This document shows, one piece after another, positions 34,476 through 43,495 of a stretch of DNA of 64,000 bases (position 1 is its first letter; the number at the start of each line of letters is the position of its first letter). Source of the DNA: Parvibaculaceae bacterium (lineage in GTDB: Bacteria; Pseudomonadota; Alphaproteobacteria; Parvibaculales; Parvibaculaceae). Where the stretch lies: the NCBI GenBank assembly GCA_019636015.1, contig JAHBYJ010000001.1, forward strand, positions 1,612,001 to 1,676,000, read 5' to 3'. A model generated the notes under the pieces. That model was not told the origin of the DNA and did not search any database. It worked only from the letters and a program-made list of their open reading frames with translations. Made by a program: the position numbers and the translations under genes.

Positions 34476-35957
34476 TCAGGCGCTGCGTGCCATCTGACGC
34501 TTCATCCGGAGCCGTTGCGGCGGCATCACGCATTCGGCCTGTGTGCCCGTGCCGAGCACGCTCTTCAGCTCGAAACGCCCGCCATGCACGGCCAGCAGTC
34601 CCTTCACGATGGAGAGGCCGAGGCCCGAGCCCTTGCCCGGCTGCGCAAGGCCGGAAGCGCCCTGCGTGAAAGCCTGCAGCACTTTCTCGATCTCGCCTTC
34701 CGCGATGCCCGGCCCGTTGTCGTGAACGCCGAAGCGCAGTTCGCCGCTCTCTTCCAGCCGCCCAAACATCAGCACCGTGCTGTCCGGCGGCGAGAACTTC
34801 ACGGCATTGGTCAGCAGGTTGATCCAGGTCTGGCGCAGCGCCCGCGCATCGCCATAGATCACGGGCAGCCCCGCTTCGAACTCGGAAGCAAGATGAACGC
34901 GCTGCGCCTGGGCACGGATTTCCACGATCCGGCGGCAATCCTCCGCAAGCTGCGCGATGTCCACTTCCTCCTCGGTGATCTGGAAACGTCCCGCTTCGAT
35001 GCGCGACAGGTCGAGCACATCGTTGATGAGGCCAAGCAGATGCTGTCCCGAACGGTTGATGTCGTGCGCATATTCCTTGTAGGTCGGGATGGCATGCTTG
35101 CCGAAGATTTCCGAGGCCATGACCTCCGAAAAGCCGATGATGGCATTGAGCGGCGTGCGCAGCTCATGGCTCATATTGGCGAGGAAGTGAGACTTGGCGC
35201 GGTTCGCCTCTTCGGCACGCGCACGCGCCGCATCGGAATCGCGCTTGGCCTTGAAGAGCTGTTCGATGAGCCCCGACTTGTCCTCTCTGAGCGTGATCGA
35301 GTGGAGCATGATCCGGTTGAGCCGCGCGGTGAGCTGCGCCAGCAGGATCGTGAAAATGACAAGCACCCCTGCCAGAACCGCATGCAGCGCATTGGCATAG
35401 ATGGCGATCTGGATGCAGGTGACGCCGACAATGGGCAACACTGTGGCGTAGAAGGCAGGCAGGTAGCAGGAGGTGATCAGGCAGATCGGCGCGAGCACCA
35501 CAAGCAGCGTCGTGATGACGTAGGACTGCAGCACATAGCTGTCGGGCACCCAGAAGAAATAGGCGGTCGAGGCCATGGAGACAGCAAAGAAGGTGCATGT
35601 CAGCACGAACCGCCGTTCCCAATATGCCACATCGGCAACCGTGGGATGTGCTTCGGCAAAGGCTTCGAGCGTTCTGCGGTTGAACCAGTTGGCGAGGAAG
35701 ACGAGCACAACAGGCACGGCAAGCCAATACCACTCGACGCGGCCGATGAAGCAAGCGGCATAGGGAATCATCAGCAACGGAAAGGCGTAAGGAAGGGGAA
35801 GCTGCTGCGCTTCCACCAGCATCCTCATCTGCTCGAGCCGGATTTCGGGCGACAGCTTTTCGCCATTCGGCCCATGCGCCTGAAACGGCAGCATCATGCT
35901 GCGCCAGCTATTCTGGCGCGGCATATCGGATGTTTGCCGCGGATCGCCGGATGCCAT
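34476..35957 (-). CDS. Membrane sensor histidine kinase
   Basis: This 493-residue kinase has five or six predicted membrane segments (about residues 55-215) and a coiled region. Its HisKA domain has phosphoacceptor box SHELRTPLNAIIGFSEV (His near 263), and its HATPase domain has an N box NLLTNAVKFSPP, G1 DNGPGIAEG and G2 GKGSGLGLSIVKGL. No periplasmic sensor domain is obvious and no response regulator is adjacent, so it is an orphan kinase. This N-terminal membrane type is common in alphaproteobacterial PleC/DivJ-like kinases, but a specific homologue cannot be named. Confidence 0.87.
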   Translation of the reverse strand: MASGDPRQTSDMPRQNSWRSMMLPFQAHGPNGEKLSPEIRLEQMRMLVEAQQLPLPYAFPLLMIPYAACFIGRVEWYWLAVPVVLVFLANWFNRRTLEAFAEAHPTVADVAYWERRFVLTCTFFAVSMASTAYFFWVPDSYVLQSYVITTLLVVLAPICLITSCYLPAFYATVLPIVGVTCIQIAIYANALHAVLAGVLVIFTILLAQLTARLNRIMLHSITLREDKSGLIEQLFKAKRDSDAARARAEEANRAKSHFLANMSHELRTPLNAIIGFSEVMASEIFGKHAIPTYKEYAHDINRSGQHLLGLINDVLDLSRIEAGRFQITEEEVDIAQLAEDCRRIVEIRAQAQRVHLASEFEAGLPVIYGDARALRQTWINLLTNAVKFSPPDSTVLMFGRLEESGELRFGVHDNGPGIAEGEIEKVLQAFTQGASGLAQPGKGSGLGLSIVKGLLAVHGGRFELKSVLGTGTQAECVMPPQRLRMKRQMARSA

Positions 35958-36172
35958 GACTCGCCCTTTATCGGCCCACCTCTATCCGGCTGTGCGGCCC
36001 GAGGGCGGCTGCCGGAATCCTCAAGCGCCAGCCTCGGACAAAAGTCTTAATAAGGTTTTCCGAGACATGGTTAAGGAGCCATAATCCGCTCTCGATCCGG
36101 CAATTTTTGCACAGCGAGCAGGCCGTGCGATAAGGCTGCAAGAAAAATGCACAACAGAGAGGCAATTCAGGA

Positions 36173-36973
36173 ATGAGCGATCCGCTGATTTTCGAGAAAG
36201 ACGGTCCGGTCGTGACGCTGACCATCAACCGGCCCGAAAGCCGCAACCCGCTGGGCGCGCCGGAAGATGCGGAGAACTTCTCCGCAGCCGCGGCCCGCAT
36301 CAATGCCGATCGCGGCGTGCGCTGCGTGATTCTCACCGGGGCGGGAAAAGCCTTCTCGGCCGGTGGCAATGTGAAGGCCATGCGCGAGGGCGGGGACGGC
36401 TTTGGCGGCCCCGGCGTCCATATCCGCGAGCGCTACCGCAACGGCATTCACCGCATCGTGAAGTCGGTCTGGGGCATCGAGGTGCCGGTCATTGCCGCGG
36501 TGAACGGCCCGGCCATCGGCCTCGGCAATGATGTCGCCTGCCTCGCCGATACGCGCATTGCGGCCGACAGCGCCATTTTCGGCGCCACCTTCCTCAAGAT
36601 CGGCCTCGTGCCCGGAGATGGCGGTGCCTGGCTGCTGCCCCGCGTCATCGGCATGGCCCGCGCCTCCGAGCTCTTCTATACGGGCGACACGATCGATGCC
36701 GCCACGGCCAAGGAATGGGGCCTCGTCTCCGAAGTCGTTCCCGCCGCCGAGCTGATGGACAGGGCCAGGGCGCTCGCCGCAAAGATCTGCAATCAGGCGC
36801 CGGACGTATTACGCATGACGAAGCAGTTGCTCCGTCAGGGCATGTTGACGAACTTCGACACGATCATGGAAATGTCGGCGTCCATGCAGGCCCTGGCCCA
36901 CCACACGGAAGACCACAAGGAGGCGCTGGACGCCTTTTTCGAGAAGCGGGCGCCGAGCTACAAGGGCTCGTGA
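36173..36973 (+). CDS. Enoyl-CoA hydratase/isomerase (crotonase family)
   Basis: This 266-residue crotonase-fold protein acts on CoA thioesters in beta-oxidation. The oxyanion-hole segments are AGKAFSAGGNVKAMREGG near residue 60 and the GPAIGLGNDVACLADTRIA region near 110. LKIGLVPGDGGAWLLPR carries an acidic residue near 145 in the catalytic region. The N terminus DPLIFEKDGPVVTLTINRPE is standard. It lies upstream of a monooxygenase-like gene and an acyl-CoA dehydrogenase on the same strand. Confidence 0.9.
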   Translation: MSDPLIFEKDGPVVTLTINRPESRNPLGAPEDAENFSAAAARINADRGVRCVILTGAGKAFSAGGNVKAMREGGDGFGGPGVHIRERYRNGIHRIVKSVWGIEVPVIAAVNGPAIGLGNDVACLADTRIAADSAIFGATFLKIGLVPGDGGAWLLPRVIGMARASELFYTGDTIDAATAKEWGLVSEVVPAAELMDRARALAAKICNQAPDVLRMTKQLLRQGMLTNFDTIMEMSASMQALAHHTEDHKEALDAFFEKRAPSYKGS

Positions 36974-37117
36974 TCGCCGTCCGAAACTGAACAGCGCCGC
37001 TGCGCCAATCGAACAAAGGGCGGCGCGGCGCGCATTGATGCGGGGGCACTTTGCCCCTAAAGTCCCCCGCAACAAATCAGAACAGGGCCCATGGCCCACC
37101 GAACACGGGAGCGAAAC

Positions 37118-37414
37118 ATGAGCATCATCGGTATCGTAGCCACCCTTCCGGTGCAGGCCGGCAAGGAAGCCGAATTCGAGAAGGTCTTCGGCGATCTCCG
37201 CGCCAAGGTGAAGGCGAACGAGAAGGGCTGCCTCCAGTACGATTTCTTCAAGTCGAAGTCCGAACCCTCGACTTATATCGTCATGGAGCAATACGCCACT
37301 CAGGCCGACCTCGACGCGCATGGCAAGACGGATTATTTCCGCGCGGCCGGCCCCGCCCTTGGCGGGGTTCTCGGCGGCGCTCCCACGCTCCAGTTCCTCG
37401 ACAAGGTCGAGTAA
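37118..37414 (+). CDS. ABM-domain protein (putative quinol monooxygenase)
   Basis: This 98-residue protein has the antibiotic-biosynthesis-monooxygenase fold, a dimeric ferredoxin-like barrel. Family-typical features are IGIVATLPVQAGKEAEFEK, the NEKGCLQYDFFKS segment and a C-terminal VLGGAPTLQFLDKV strand. GGGAG ahead of ATG 37118 supports this start over the in-frame 37091. Members include YgiN quinol monooxygenases and stress proteins. The downstream dehydrogenase starts 20 bases later. Confidence 0.8.
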   Translation: MSIIGIVATLPVQAGKEAEFEKVFGDLRAKVKANEKGCLQYDFFKSKSEPSTYIVMEQYATQADLDAHGKTDYFRAAGPALGGVLGGAPTLQFLDKVE

Positions 37415-37434
37415 TCGAACAACGGATAGCGCAC

Positions 37435-38643
37435 ATGGATCTCGCATTCAGCAAGGAAGACGAGACTTTCCGTCAGGAAGTCCGCCAGTTCATCGACGAG
37501 TGCTACACGCCGGAAATGCGCCGGCTGCACGCTCGTTCGAAGCATGGCTACATCACCAAGGAAGCCCATATCCAGTGGCAGAAGTCGCTGGCCAAGAAGG
37601 GCTGGCTGGCGCCGAACTGGCCGCAGGAATATGGCGGCCCGGGCTTCACCCAGTCGCAGAAATACATCTTCAATGTGGAGATGGGCCGTGCCGGCGTGCC
37701 GCACACCATCCCCTTCGGCCCGACCATGGTGGCGCCCGTCATCATGAAGTTCGGCACGCCGGAGCAGAAGAAGCGCTTCCTGCCCGACATCCTTGAGACG
37801 AACGTGCTCTGGTGCCAGGGCTATTCGGAGCCGGGCTCGGGCTCGGACCTTGCCTCGCTGAAGACCAAGGCAGAGGACATGGGCGACCATTTCCTCGTCA
37901 ACGGCTCGAAGATCTGGACCTCGGTCGCGCAATGGGCGGACTGGATTTTCTGCCTCGTCCGCACCTCGAACGAAGGCAAGCCGCAGGAGGGCATCTCCTT
38001 CCTCCTGATCGACATGAAGACGCCGGGCATTACGGTCGACCCGATCATCTGCCTCGACGCCACGTCCGCGCCGAACCAGGAGGTCAACCAGGTCTTCTTC
38101 CAGGACGTGAAGGTGCCGAAGGAAAATCTGATCGGCGAAGTGAACAAGGGCTGGACCTACGCGAAGTATCTGCTGGAGTTCGAACGCGGCAATCCCTATT
38201 CGCCGGGCCTCTACAGCGCGCTCGACGAAGTGCGGGAAGTCGCGAAGGAAGTCCTGGTGGATGGCAAACCGGTCGCCGACACGCCCGCCTTCAAGGCGCG
38301 CTATGCCGACCTCCGCAGCCAGATCACGGCGATGGAGTTCACGGAACTGCGCATCTTCTCTTCGCTTTCGATCGGCGGCAATGTCGGTCCCGAAAGCTCG
38401 CTGCTGAAATGCCGCGGCACGGAGCTGCAGCAGGAAGTCTCGCAGCTCATGGTGGAAGTGCTGGGCGACTACGCGCAGCCGACCATCGAGAACGGCCTGA
38501 TCGAGACAAACGAGCCGGAAGTGGGTCCGGAAGGCGCTTTCACCGCCGCGCCTTACTACTTCTCGCTTCGCAAGGCCTCGATCTATGCGGGCTCGAACGA
38601 AGTCCAGCGCAACATCATGGCGAAAGCCGTGCTCGGCCTCTGA
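37435..38643 (+). CDS. Acyl-CoA dehydrogenase
   Basis: This 402-residue acyl-CoA dehydrogenase is closely similar in layout to the one at 30905, with WCQGYSEPGSGSDLASLK, INGSKIWT-like VNGSKIWTSVAQ and the C-terminal IYAGSNEVQRNIMAK. As in the 30905 protein, the YEGT glutamate position is not Glu (Ala here). No small partner follows; a terminator does. With the hydratase upstream and an MFE2-like dehydrogenase converging downstream, three steps of one beta-oxidation round are encoded together. Confidence 0.88.
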   Translation: MDLAFSKEDETFRQEVRQFIDECYTPEMRRLHARSKHGYITKEAHIQWQKSLAKKGWLAPNWPQEYGGPGFTQSQKYIFNVEMGRAGVPHTIPFGPTMVAPVIMKFGTPEQKKRFLPDILETNVLWCQGYSEPGSGSDLASLKTKAEDMGDHFLVNGSKIWTSVAQWADWIFCLVRTSNEGKPQEGISFLLIDMKTPGITVDPIICLDATSAPNQEVNQVFFQDVKVPKENLIGEVNKGWTYAKYLLEFERGNPYSPGLYSALDEVREVAKEVLVDGKPVADTPAFKARYADLRSQITAMEFTELRIFSSLSIGGNVGPESSLLKCRGTELQQEVSQLMVEVLGDYAQPTIENGLIETNEPEVGPEGAFTAAPYYFSLRKASIYAGSNEVQRNIMAKAVLGL

Positions 38644-38667
38644 GCCACAGCGCAGTCTGAAATGAAG

Positions 38668-38695
38668 CGGGCGCCGGTCACTCGGCGCCCGTTTT
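38668..38695 (+). terminator. Intrinsic terminator after the 37435 dehydrogenase
   Basis: CGGGCGCC (38668-38675) pairs perfectly with GGCGCCCG (38684-38691) across an 8-base loop, followed by TTTTGTTTT. Confidence 0.85.
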
Positions 38696-38716
38696 GTTTT
38701 GGTGCTTGCTGGAAGC

Positions 38717-38742
38717 AAAAAGGGGAGCCGCATTGGCTCCCC
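38717..38742 (-). terminator. Intrinsic terminator of the MFE2-like SDR gene
   Basis: Read on the minus strand, GGGGAGCC (38742-38735) and GGCTCCCC (38729-38722) form a perfect stem followed by five T residues (38721-38717). It terminates the gene ending at 38770 and stands back to back with the plus-strand terminator. Confidence 0.8.
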
Positions 38743-38769
38743 TTCGATCTCGCAGCTTGCGCGAGAGGC

Positions 38770-39675
38770 TTACTTGCCGCCCGTCGCGAGCTTGAGGAAC
38801 TTGCCGGTCTGCTCGCCGCCCATGAAATAGGGCGTGGCGTTCGAGAAGTCGGCGATCTTGTCCCAGTTCTCGGCAACCTTCTCGGCGGTCAGCCCTTCGC
38901 GGCCGAGGAAGAGGCCTTCGGACTCCTCGATGCGCGCGGCGGCGAAAACGCCGGCACCGGCGCAAAGCACCATGCCCGTCGGCGCCTGTTCCGAGACGAG
39001 GAACATCACGCCCGGCGACACGCTTTCCGGCGTCAGCATCTGCTCGGCTTCCGGCGGCATCAGGTCGGAAGTCATGCGCGTGTAGGCGACCGGCGCCAGC
39101 GCATTGCAATGGATGTTGTTCTTCTGGCCTTCGAGCTTCAGCGTGTTGATGAAGCCGACAACGGCGAGCTTCGCCGCGCCATAGTTCGTCTGGCCGAAAT
39201 TGCCGTAGAGGCCCGTCGAGGACGCCGTCACGACGATGCGGCCGTAATTCTGCGTCTTCATGATTTCCCAGACGGCCTTGGTCGGCTTCACGGTGCCCAT
39301 GAGATGCACATCGACCACGAGCTGGAAGTCCTGGATTTCCATCTTGGAGAAGGACTTGTCGCGCAGGATGCCGGCATTGTTGATGAGGATGTCGATGCGG
39401 CCCCACTGGTCCATCGTCTGCTTGACCATGTTGGCGACGCCTTCGTCATCCGTCACCGACGAGCCGTTGGCGATCGCTTCGCCGCCCAGAGCCTTGATCT
39501 CCTCGACGACCTTCTTGGCCGCTTCCGACGAGCCGCCGGCGCCCGTGCGGTCGCCGCCGAGGTCGTTCACCACCACTTTCGCGCCGCGCCGCGCGAGTTC
39601 CAGCGCATGGGACCGGCCAAGACCGCCGCCCGCGCCGGTCACGATGGCGACCTTGCCGTCAAAACGAATGCTCAT
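38770..39675 (-). CDS. SDR 3-hydroxyacyl-CoA dehydrogenase (MFE2/HSD17B4-like)
   Basis: This 301-residue short-chain dehydrogenase has the cofactor motif VTGAGGGLGRSHALELARRG at the N terminus, then the family insertion VNDLGGDRTGAGGSS that marks the (3R)-hydroxyacyl-CoA dehydrogenase domain of peroxisomal-type multifunctional enzyme 2. The catalytic Ser is in VTASSTGLYGN and the Tyr and Lys are in NYGAAKLAV. It lacks fused hydratase and SCP2 domains. It probably performs the third step of beta-oxidation of bulky acyl chains. Confidence 0.88.
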   Translation of the reverse strand: MSIRFDGKVAIVTGAGGGLGRSHALELARRGAKVVVNDLGGDRTGAGGSSEAAKKVVEEIKALGGEAIANGSSVTDDEGVANMVKQTMDQWGRIDILINNAGILRDKSFSKMEIQDFQLVVDVHLMGTVKPTKAVWEIMKTQNYGRIVVTASSTGLYGNFGQTNYGAAKLAVVGFINTLKLEGQKNNIHCNALAPVAYTRMTSDLMPPEAEQMLTPESVSPGVMFLVSEQAPTGMVLCAGAGVFAAARIEESEGLFLGREGLTAEKVAENWDKIADFSNATPYFMGGEQTGKFLKLATGGK

Positions 39676-39924
39676 GGGTAATTCTCCAGTTGAACTGCCG
39701 GGCCGCGAGGACCGGAAAGAAAAGGGCCGGCAGAAGCCCCATTTTCAGGGGTTTGAGGGCCGGGCCCGGAAAAACTTGCGGGACTTTGTGCATGACTGCC
39801 GGGCGGGGGTCAAGGGCAGGGCGGGGCCGAAAGCCCGGGCTCCCGTTGCGTGAGGCAGCGCCACCCCTATGATGGCGGAACCCGCAGATTCCCTTGCCCT
39901 TTCAGCCCCGAAAGCCCGCCGCCC

Positions 39925-41184
39925 ATGACAGCCTACGCCCTCCAGAGCGCCTTCGGGCTTGCCCTCTTCGTCGCGCTCGCCTGGGCCCTGAGCGAGAACC
40001 GCCGCGCCTTCTCGCTGCGGGCGGTCGCGGTGGGCCTGGCCGTGCAGATCGGTCTTGCGCTTCTCCTGCTGAAGCTCCCGGGCTCGCGAGACGCCTTGCT
40101 GGCCTTGAACGGCGTTGTGGACGCTCTCACCGATGCCACAAGGGCAGGAACGGGCTTTGTATTCGGGTATATGGGCGGCGCGGCGGCGCCCTTTGAGGTG
40201 GCCGCGCCACAGAACAGCTTCATCCTCGCCTTTCAGGCCTTGCCGCTTGTCCTTGTCATGTCGGCGCTCTCCGCCGTGCTCTGGCATTGGGGGATTCTGG
40301 GCCGCATCACCCGCGGTTTCGGCTTCCTACTGCAGAAGACCATGGGCATCGGCGGTGCGGTCGGCCTTGCCTCTGCCGCCAATGCCTTTGTCGGCATGGT
40401 AGAAGCCCCGCTTCTGATCCGCCCCTATCTGGAGCGGCTCACCCGCGCCGAACTCTTCATGACCATGACGGTTGGCCTCGCCACAGTGTCGGGCACGGTC
40501 CTCGTGCTTTATGCGAGCATCATCTCGCCCGTCGTTCCCGGTGCGCTCGGGCAGATCCTCGTCGCCTCGCTTATATCGCTTCCCGCAGGCATCCTCATTG
40601 CCCGGCTCATGGTGCCGGAAGAGCCCCATGCGACACCGACGGGCATCGGCGACGATGTGCCTTTCCTCGAATATCAGAGCAGCATGGACGCGGTGACGCG
40701 GGGCACCTTCGAGGGCCTGCAGCTTCTCCTCAACATCATCGCCATGCTCATCGTCATGGTGGCGCTCGTTGCATTGGCGAACATCATTCTCGCCCTGTTC
40801 CCCGATGTCTGGGGCGCGCCGCTCACGCTTCAGCGCATGCTCGGCTGGGTCTTTGCGCCGCTCGTCTGGGCCATGGGCATTCCCGCAAGCGAGATGCAAC
40901 TCGCCGGACAGCTCATGGGCACGAAGACGATCCTCAACGAATTCATCGCCTATCTCGAACTCGCGGCGCTTCCCGAGGGCATGCTCTCGGAGCGATCGAC
41001 CCTCATCATGGTCTATGCGCTGTGCGGCTTTGCGAATTTCGGCTCGGTCGGCATCCTGATCGGCGGCCTGACGGCGCTCGTGCCCTCGCGGCGGCATGAC
41101 ATTGTGACGCTTGGCACCCGCGCCATCGTTTCCGGCACACTCGCGACCTCCATGACGGGCGCGGTGATCGGACTCATCATTTGA
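39925..41184 (+). CDS. Concentrative nucleoside transporter (NupC/CNT family)
   Basis: This 419-residue integral membrane symporter takes up nucleosides with a proton or sodium ion. CNT signatures are IGGAVGLASAANAFVGM, VEAPLLIRPYLERLTRAEL and LNEFIAYLEL near residue 340, followed by LIMVYALCGFANFGSVGIL. I chose ATG 39925 because the protein then begins with the first membrane helix; the open frame from 39850 adds a Pro/Arg-rich leader. Confidence 0.9.
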   Translation: MTAYALQSAFGLALFVALAWALSENRRAFSLRAVAVGLAVQIGLALLLLKLPGSRDALLALNGVVDALTDATRAGTGFVFGYMGGAAAPFEVAAPQNSFILAFQALPLVLVMSALSAVLWHWGILGRITRGFGFLLQKTMGIGGAVGLASAANAFVGMVEAPLLIRPYLERLTRAELFMTMTVGLATVSGTVLVLYASIISPVVPGALGQILVASLISLPAGILIARLMVPEEPHATPTGIGDDVPFLEYQSSMDAVTRGTFEGLQLLLNIIAMLIVMVALVALANIILALFPDVWGAPLTLQRMLGWVFAPLVWAMGIPASEMQLAGQLMGTKTILNEFIAYLELAALPEGMLSERSTLIMVYALCGFANFGSVGILIGGLTALVPSRRHDIVTLGTRAIVSGTLATSMTGAVIGLII

Positions 41185-41211
41185 AGAAAGCCAAAAAAAG
41201 GGGAGGAACGA

Positions 41212-41823
41212 ATGAAACTCTACAACTCGGCCATGCCCGCGCCGAACCCGCGCCGCGTGCGAATTTTTGCAGCGGAGAAGGGCATAGACCTGCCGCTCGA
41301 GGAAGTCGCCCTCGCAAAACGCGAACACAAATCCGATGCTTTCCGCGAAAAGAACTCGCTCGGCCAGACGCCGGTCCTTGAACTCGATGACGGCACCATC
41401 ATTTGCGAAAGCGTCTCGATCTGCCGCTATCTGGAGGAGCGTCATCCGGAGAGGCCGCTCTTCGGCCGCAACGCGCTGGAGCGCGCGCAGGTGGATATGT
41501 GGCTTCGCCGCGTGGAATTCGTGCTGATGGGCCCGGTCGGAAATTTCTGGCGCCACGCTCATCCCTACACGGCGAAAGTCGTGAAGCAGTTTCCGGATTT
41601 CGGCGAGTCGAACAGGGAAGCGACGGCGGCGGCCATGCGCTGGTTCGACCGCGAACTTGAAGGCCGCGACTTCATTCTTGGGGATTATTTCTCCGCCGCC
41701 GACATCATGGCGCTTTGCGTCGTGGATTTTGCGAAATTCGCCGGGCTCGGCATGCCGGAAGATACGCCGCATCTTCACGCCTGGCATGCGCGCGTATCGG
41801 CACGGCCGAGCGCCGCGGCATGA
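41212..41823 (+). CDS. Glutathione S-transferase family protein
   Basis: This 203-residue protein has an N-terminal thioredoxin-fold domain (MKLYNSAMPAPNPRRVRIF, with the cis-proline and ES motif as GQTPVLELDDGTIICESVSI) and an all-helical C-terminal domain (DYFSAADIMALCVVDF). Such GSTs detoxify electrophiles or isomerise substrates. GGGGAGG precedes the start. It follows the nucleoside transporter by 27 bases. Confidence 0.88.
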   Translation: MKLYNSAMPAPNPRRVRIFAAEKGIDLPLEEVALAKREHKSDAFREKNSLGQTPVLELDDGTIICESVSICRYLEERHPERPLFGRNALERAQVDMWLRRVEFVLMGPVGNFWRHAHPYTAKVVKQFPDFGESNREATAAAMRWFDRELEGRDFILGDYFSAADIMALCVVDFAKFAGLGMPEDTPHLHAWHARVSARPSAAA

Positions 41824-41831
41824 CAGGAAAA

Positions 41832-41867
41832 GGGCGGCGTCCACGGGGTACGGAATGGACGCCGCCC
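41832..41867 (+). terminator. Long perfect hairpin after the GST gene
   Basis: Twelve bases at 41832-41843 (GGGCGGCGTCCA) pair perfectly with 41856-41867. It starts nine bases after the GST stop. No T-run follows, so it could terminate poorly or protect the mRNA 3' end. Confidence 0.55.
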
Positions 41868-42016
41868 CTCCGCCCTTCCGGTACACAACGGCGGAAGGAC
41901 GATCCGATGAACTCTCGACCCATCGGCAAGGCTGAGAATGGCGCTGCGAAGCTGAACGCAGGCTGAACCGAAAATTCCCCCGCCGCTGCCGGATTTCGTT
42001 GATCGGGCGGCGCAAG

Positions 42017-42037
42017 TTAGTAAACTGAATTTACTAA
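42017..42037. promoter_or_regulatory. Palindromic operator ahead of the GPH transporter
   Basis: TTAGTAAA, five bases, TTTACTAA form a perfect 8-bp inverted repeat, ending 27 bases before the transporter start. Size and symmetry suit a TetR-type repressor. No matching site was noticed elsewhere in the window and the repressor is unknown. Confidence 0.6.
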
Positions 42038-42064
42038 TAGAGGCCGGTGCTTTGGGAGGAGCTT

Positions 42065-43480
42065 ATGGCGGAGGAGAAGGGCGCAACGCGCCTGTCAGGC
42101 TGGCAGCTCGTCGCCTATGGCCAGCTTGTGGTCCCGCTTGCCGTGATCGGCCTGCCTGTCGCGGTCTATATCCCGCCATTCTATTCGAGCACGCTCGGTC
42201 TCGACCTCGCCGCTGTCGGCTTCATCCTCATGCTGGCGCGCTTTTCGGATGTGATTACCGATCCGCTGATCGGCCGTCTCTCCGACCGCACACGGACCCG
42301 CTTTGGACGCCGCCGCCCTTGGGTGATTGCGGGCGTACCTGTGATGATGGTTTCCGCGCTGATGCTGTTCGTCCCGCCGGAAGAGGTTTCCAATCTCTAC
42401 CTCCTCACATGGATTGCCGCGATCTATCTCGGCTACACGCTCATCACCATTCCCTATGGCGCGTGGGGCGCGGAACTCTCGGGCGATTACCGCGAGCGCA
42501 ACCGTATCACCGGCAGCCGCGAAATATTCCTGCTGATCGGATTGCTCCTGGCAATCTCAGCGCCCATCGTTGGCGCCTACATGTATGGCACGGAAGAAGC
42601 GCAAGCGGCGGCTGACCGATCTTCGGTCGGCATTCTTGGCTGGCTCACATTCGGCCTGCTGCCGCTCTGTGCCCTGATCGCCTTTGCCTCCGTACCGGAA
42701 CCGTCCATCTATCAGGCGAACACCATTCCCTTCCGGCGCGGCCTTCGCATTGCGATGAAGAACGGCCCGTTCCGTATTGTGCTGCTGAGTTCAATCTTTG
42801 GCGCGCTTGCCGGCTCCATCAATATCGGCGTCGTCATCTTCTTCTTCGAGCATGTCGCCGAAATTGGCGCGGCAGGAACGATTCTGATTTTCGTGCTCTT
42901 CGTTTCAGGCGTCATTGGCTCGCCATTCTGGGTCTGGCTTGGCGGGCGCATGGGCAAGCACAAGGCAATCGCCGTGGCGGGCCTCGCCTCCATGTTCGTG
43001 TTTGCGCTGGTGCCTGTGGTGATCTATGCGGTGAAGCCTGCCGCACCCGAATGGGTATTGCCCTGCCTCGTGCTCATCAACATCGTGCAGGGGCTTGCGC
43101 TCGGCGCGGCGCCCATTCTCGGCCCCTCGATCATGGCGGACGTGGTCGATCTCGACACGCTGAAAAGCGGCGAACCGCGTGCCGCTTTCCTCTTTGCCTT
43201 CACCGGCATGGTCCGAAAGATATTCGAGGCGATGGGCGTCGGCATCGCGCTGCCCATTCTGGCCTATGCGGGTTTCAGCGCACAGTCGCAGGACAATTCG
43301 CCCGAAGCCCTGTTCGTGTTGCTGGCCATGTATTGCATCGTGCCGCTGGTGCTCTGGCTCATTTCCATCGCCATCATCCTGCGCTATCCGATCACGCAGG
43401 AGCGCCAGAAGCGCCTCCGCTCGGCGCTGGAGCGGCGGATTGCGCGCAGGTCGCAAATGCATCGCATGATGGCGGGCTAG
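42065..43480 (+). CDS. GPH/MelB-type MFS symporter
   Basis: This 471-residue major facilitator of the glycoside-pentoside-hexuronide:cation symporter type has about 12 membrane segments. The typical first-loop motifs are ARFSDVITDPLIGRLSDRT and RTRFGRRRPWVIAG, with GPH-like ILGPSIMADVVDLDTLKSG in the second half. GGGAGGAG before ATG 42065 defines the start, though an in-frame GTG lies at 42047. In hydrocarbon and steroid degraders such carriers are often not sugar transporters, so the substrate is open. A palindromic operator precedes it. Confidence 0.85.
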   Translation: MAEEKGATRLSGWQLVAYGQLVVPLAVIGLPVAVYIPPFYSSTLGLDLAAVGFILMLARFSDVITDPLIGRLSDRTRTRFGRRRPWVIAGVPVMMVSALMLFVPPEEVSNLYLLTWIAAIYLGYTLITIPYGAWGAELSGDYRERNRITGSREIFLLIGLLLAISAPIVGAYMYGTEEAQAAADRSSVGILGWLTFGLLPLCALIAFASVPEPSIYQANTIPFRRGLRIAMKNGPFRIVLLSSIFGALAGSINIGVVIFFFEHVAEIGAAGTILIFVLFVSGVIGSPFWVWLGGRMGKHKAIAVAGLASMFVFALVPVVIYAVKPAAPEWVLPCLVLINIVQGLALGAAPILGPSIMADVVDLDTLKSGEPRAAFLFAFTGMVRKIFEAMGVGIALPILAYAGFSAQSQDNSPEALFVLLAMYCIVPLVLWLISIAIILRYPITQERQKRLRSALERRIARRSQMHRMMAG

Positions 43481-43495
43481 AACGGAGAGGCGCGA

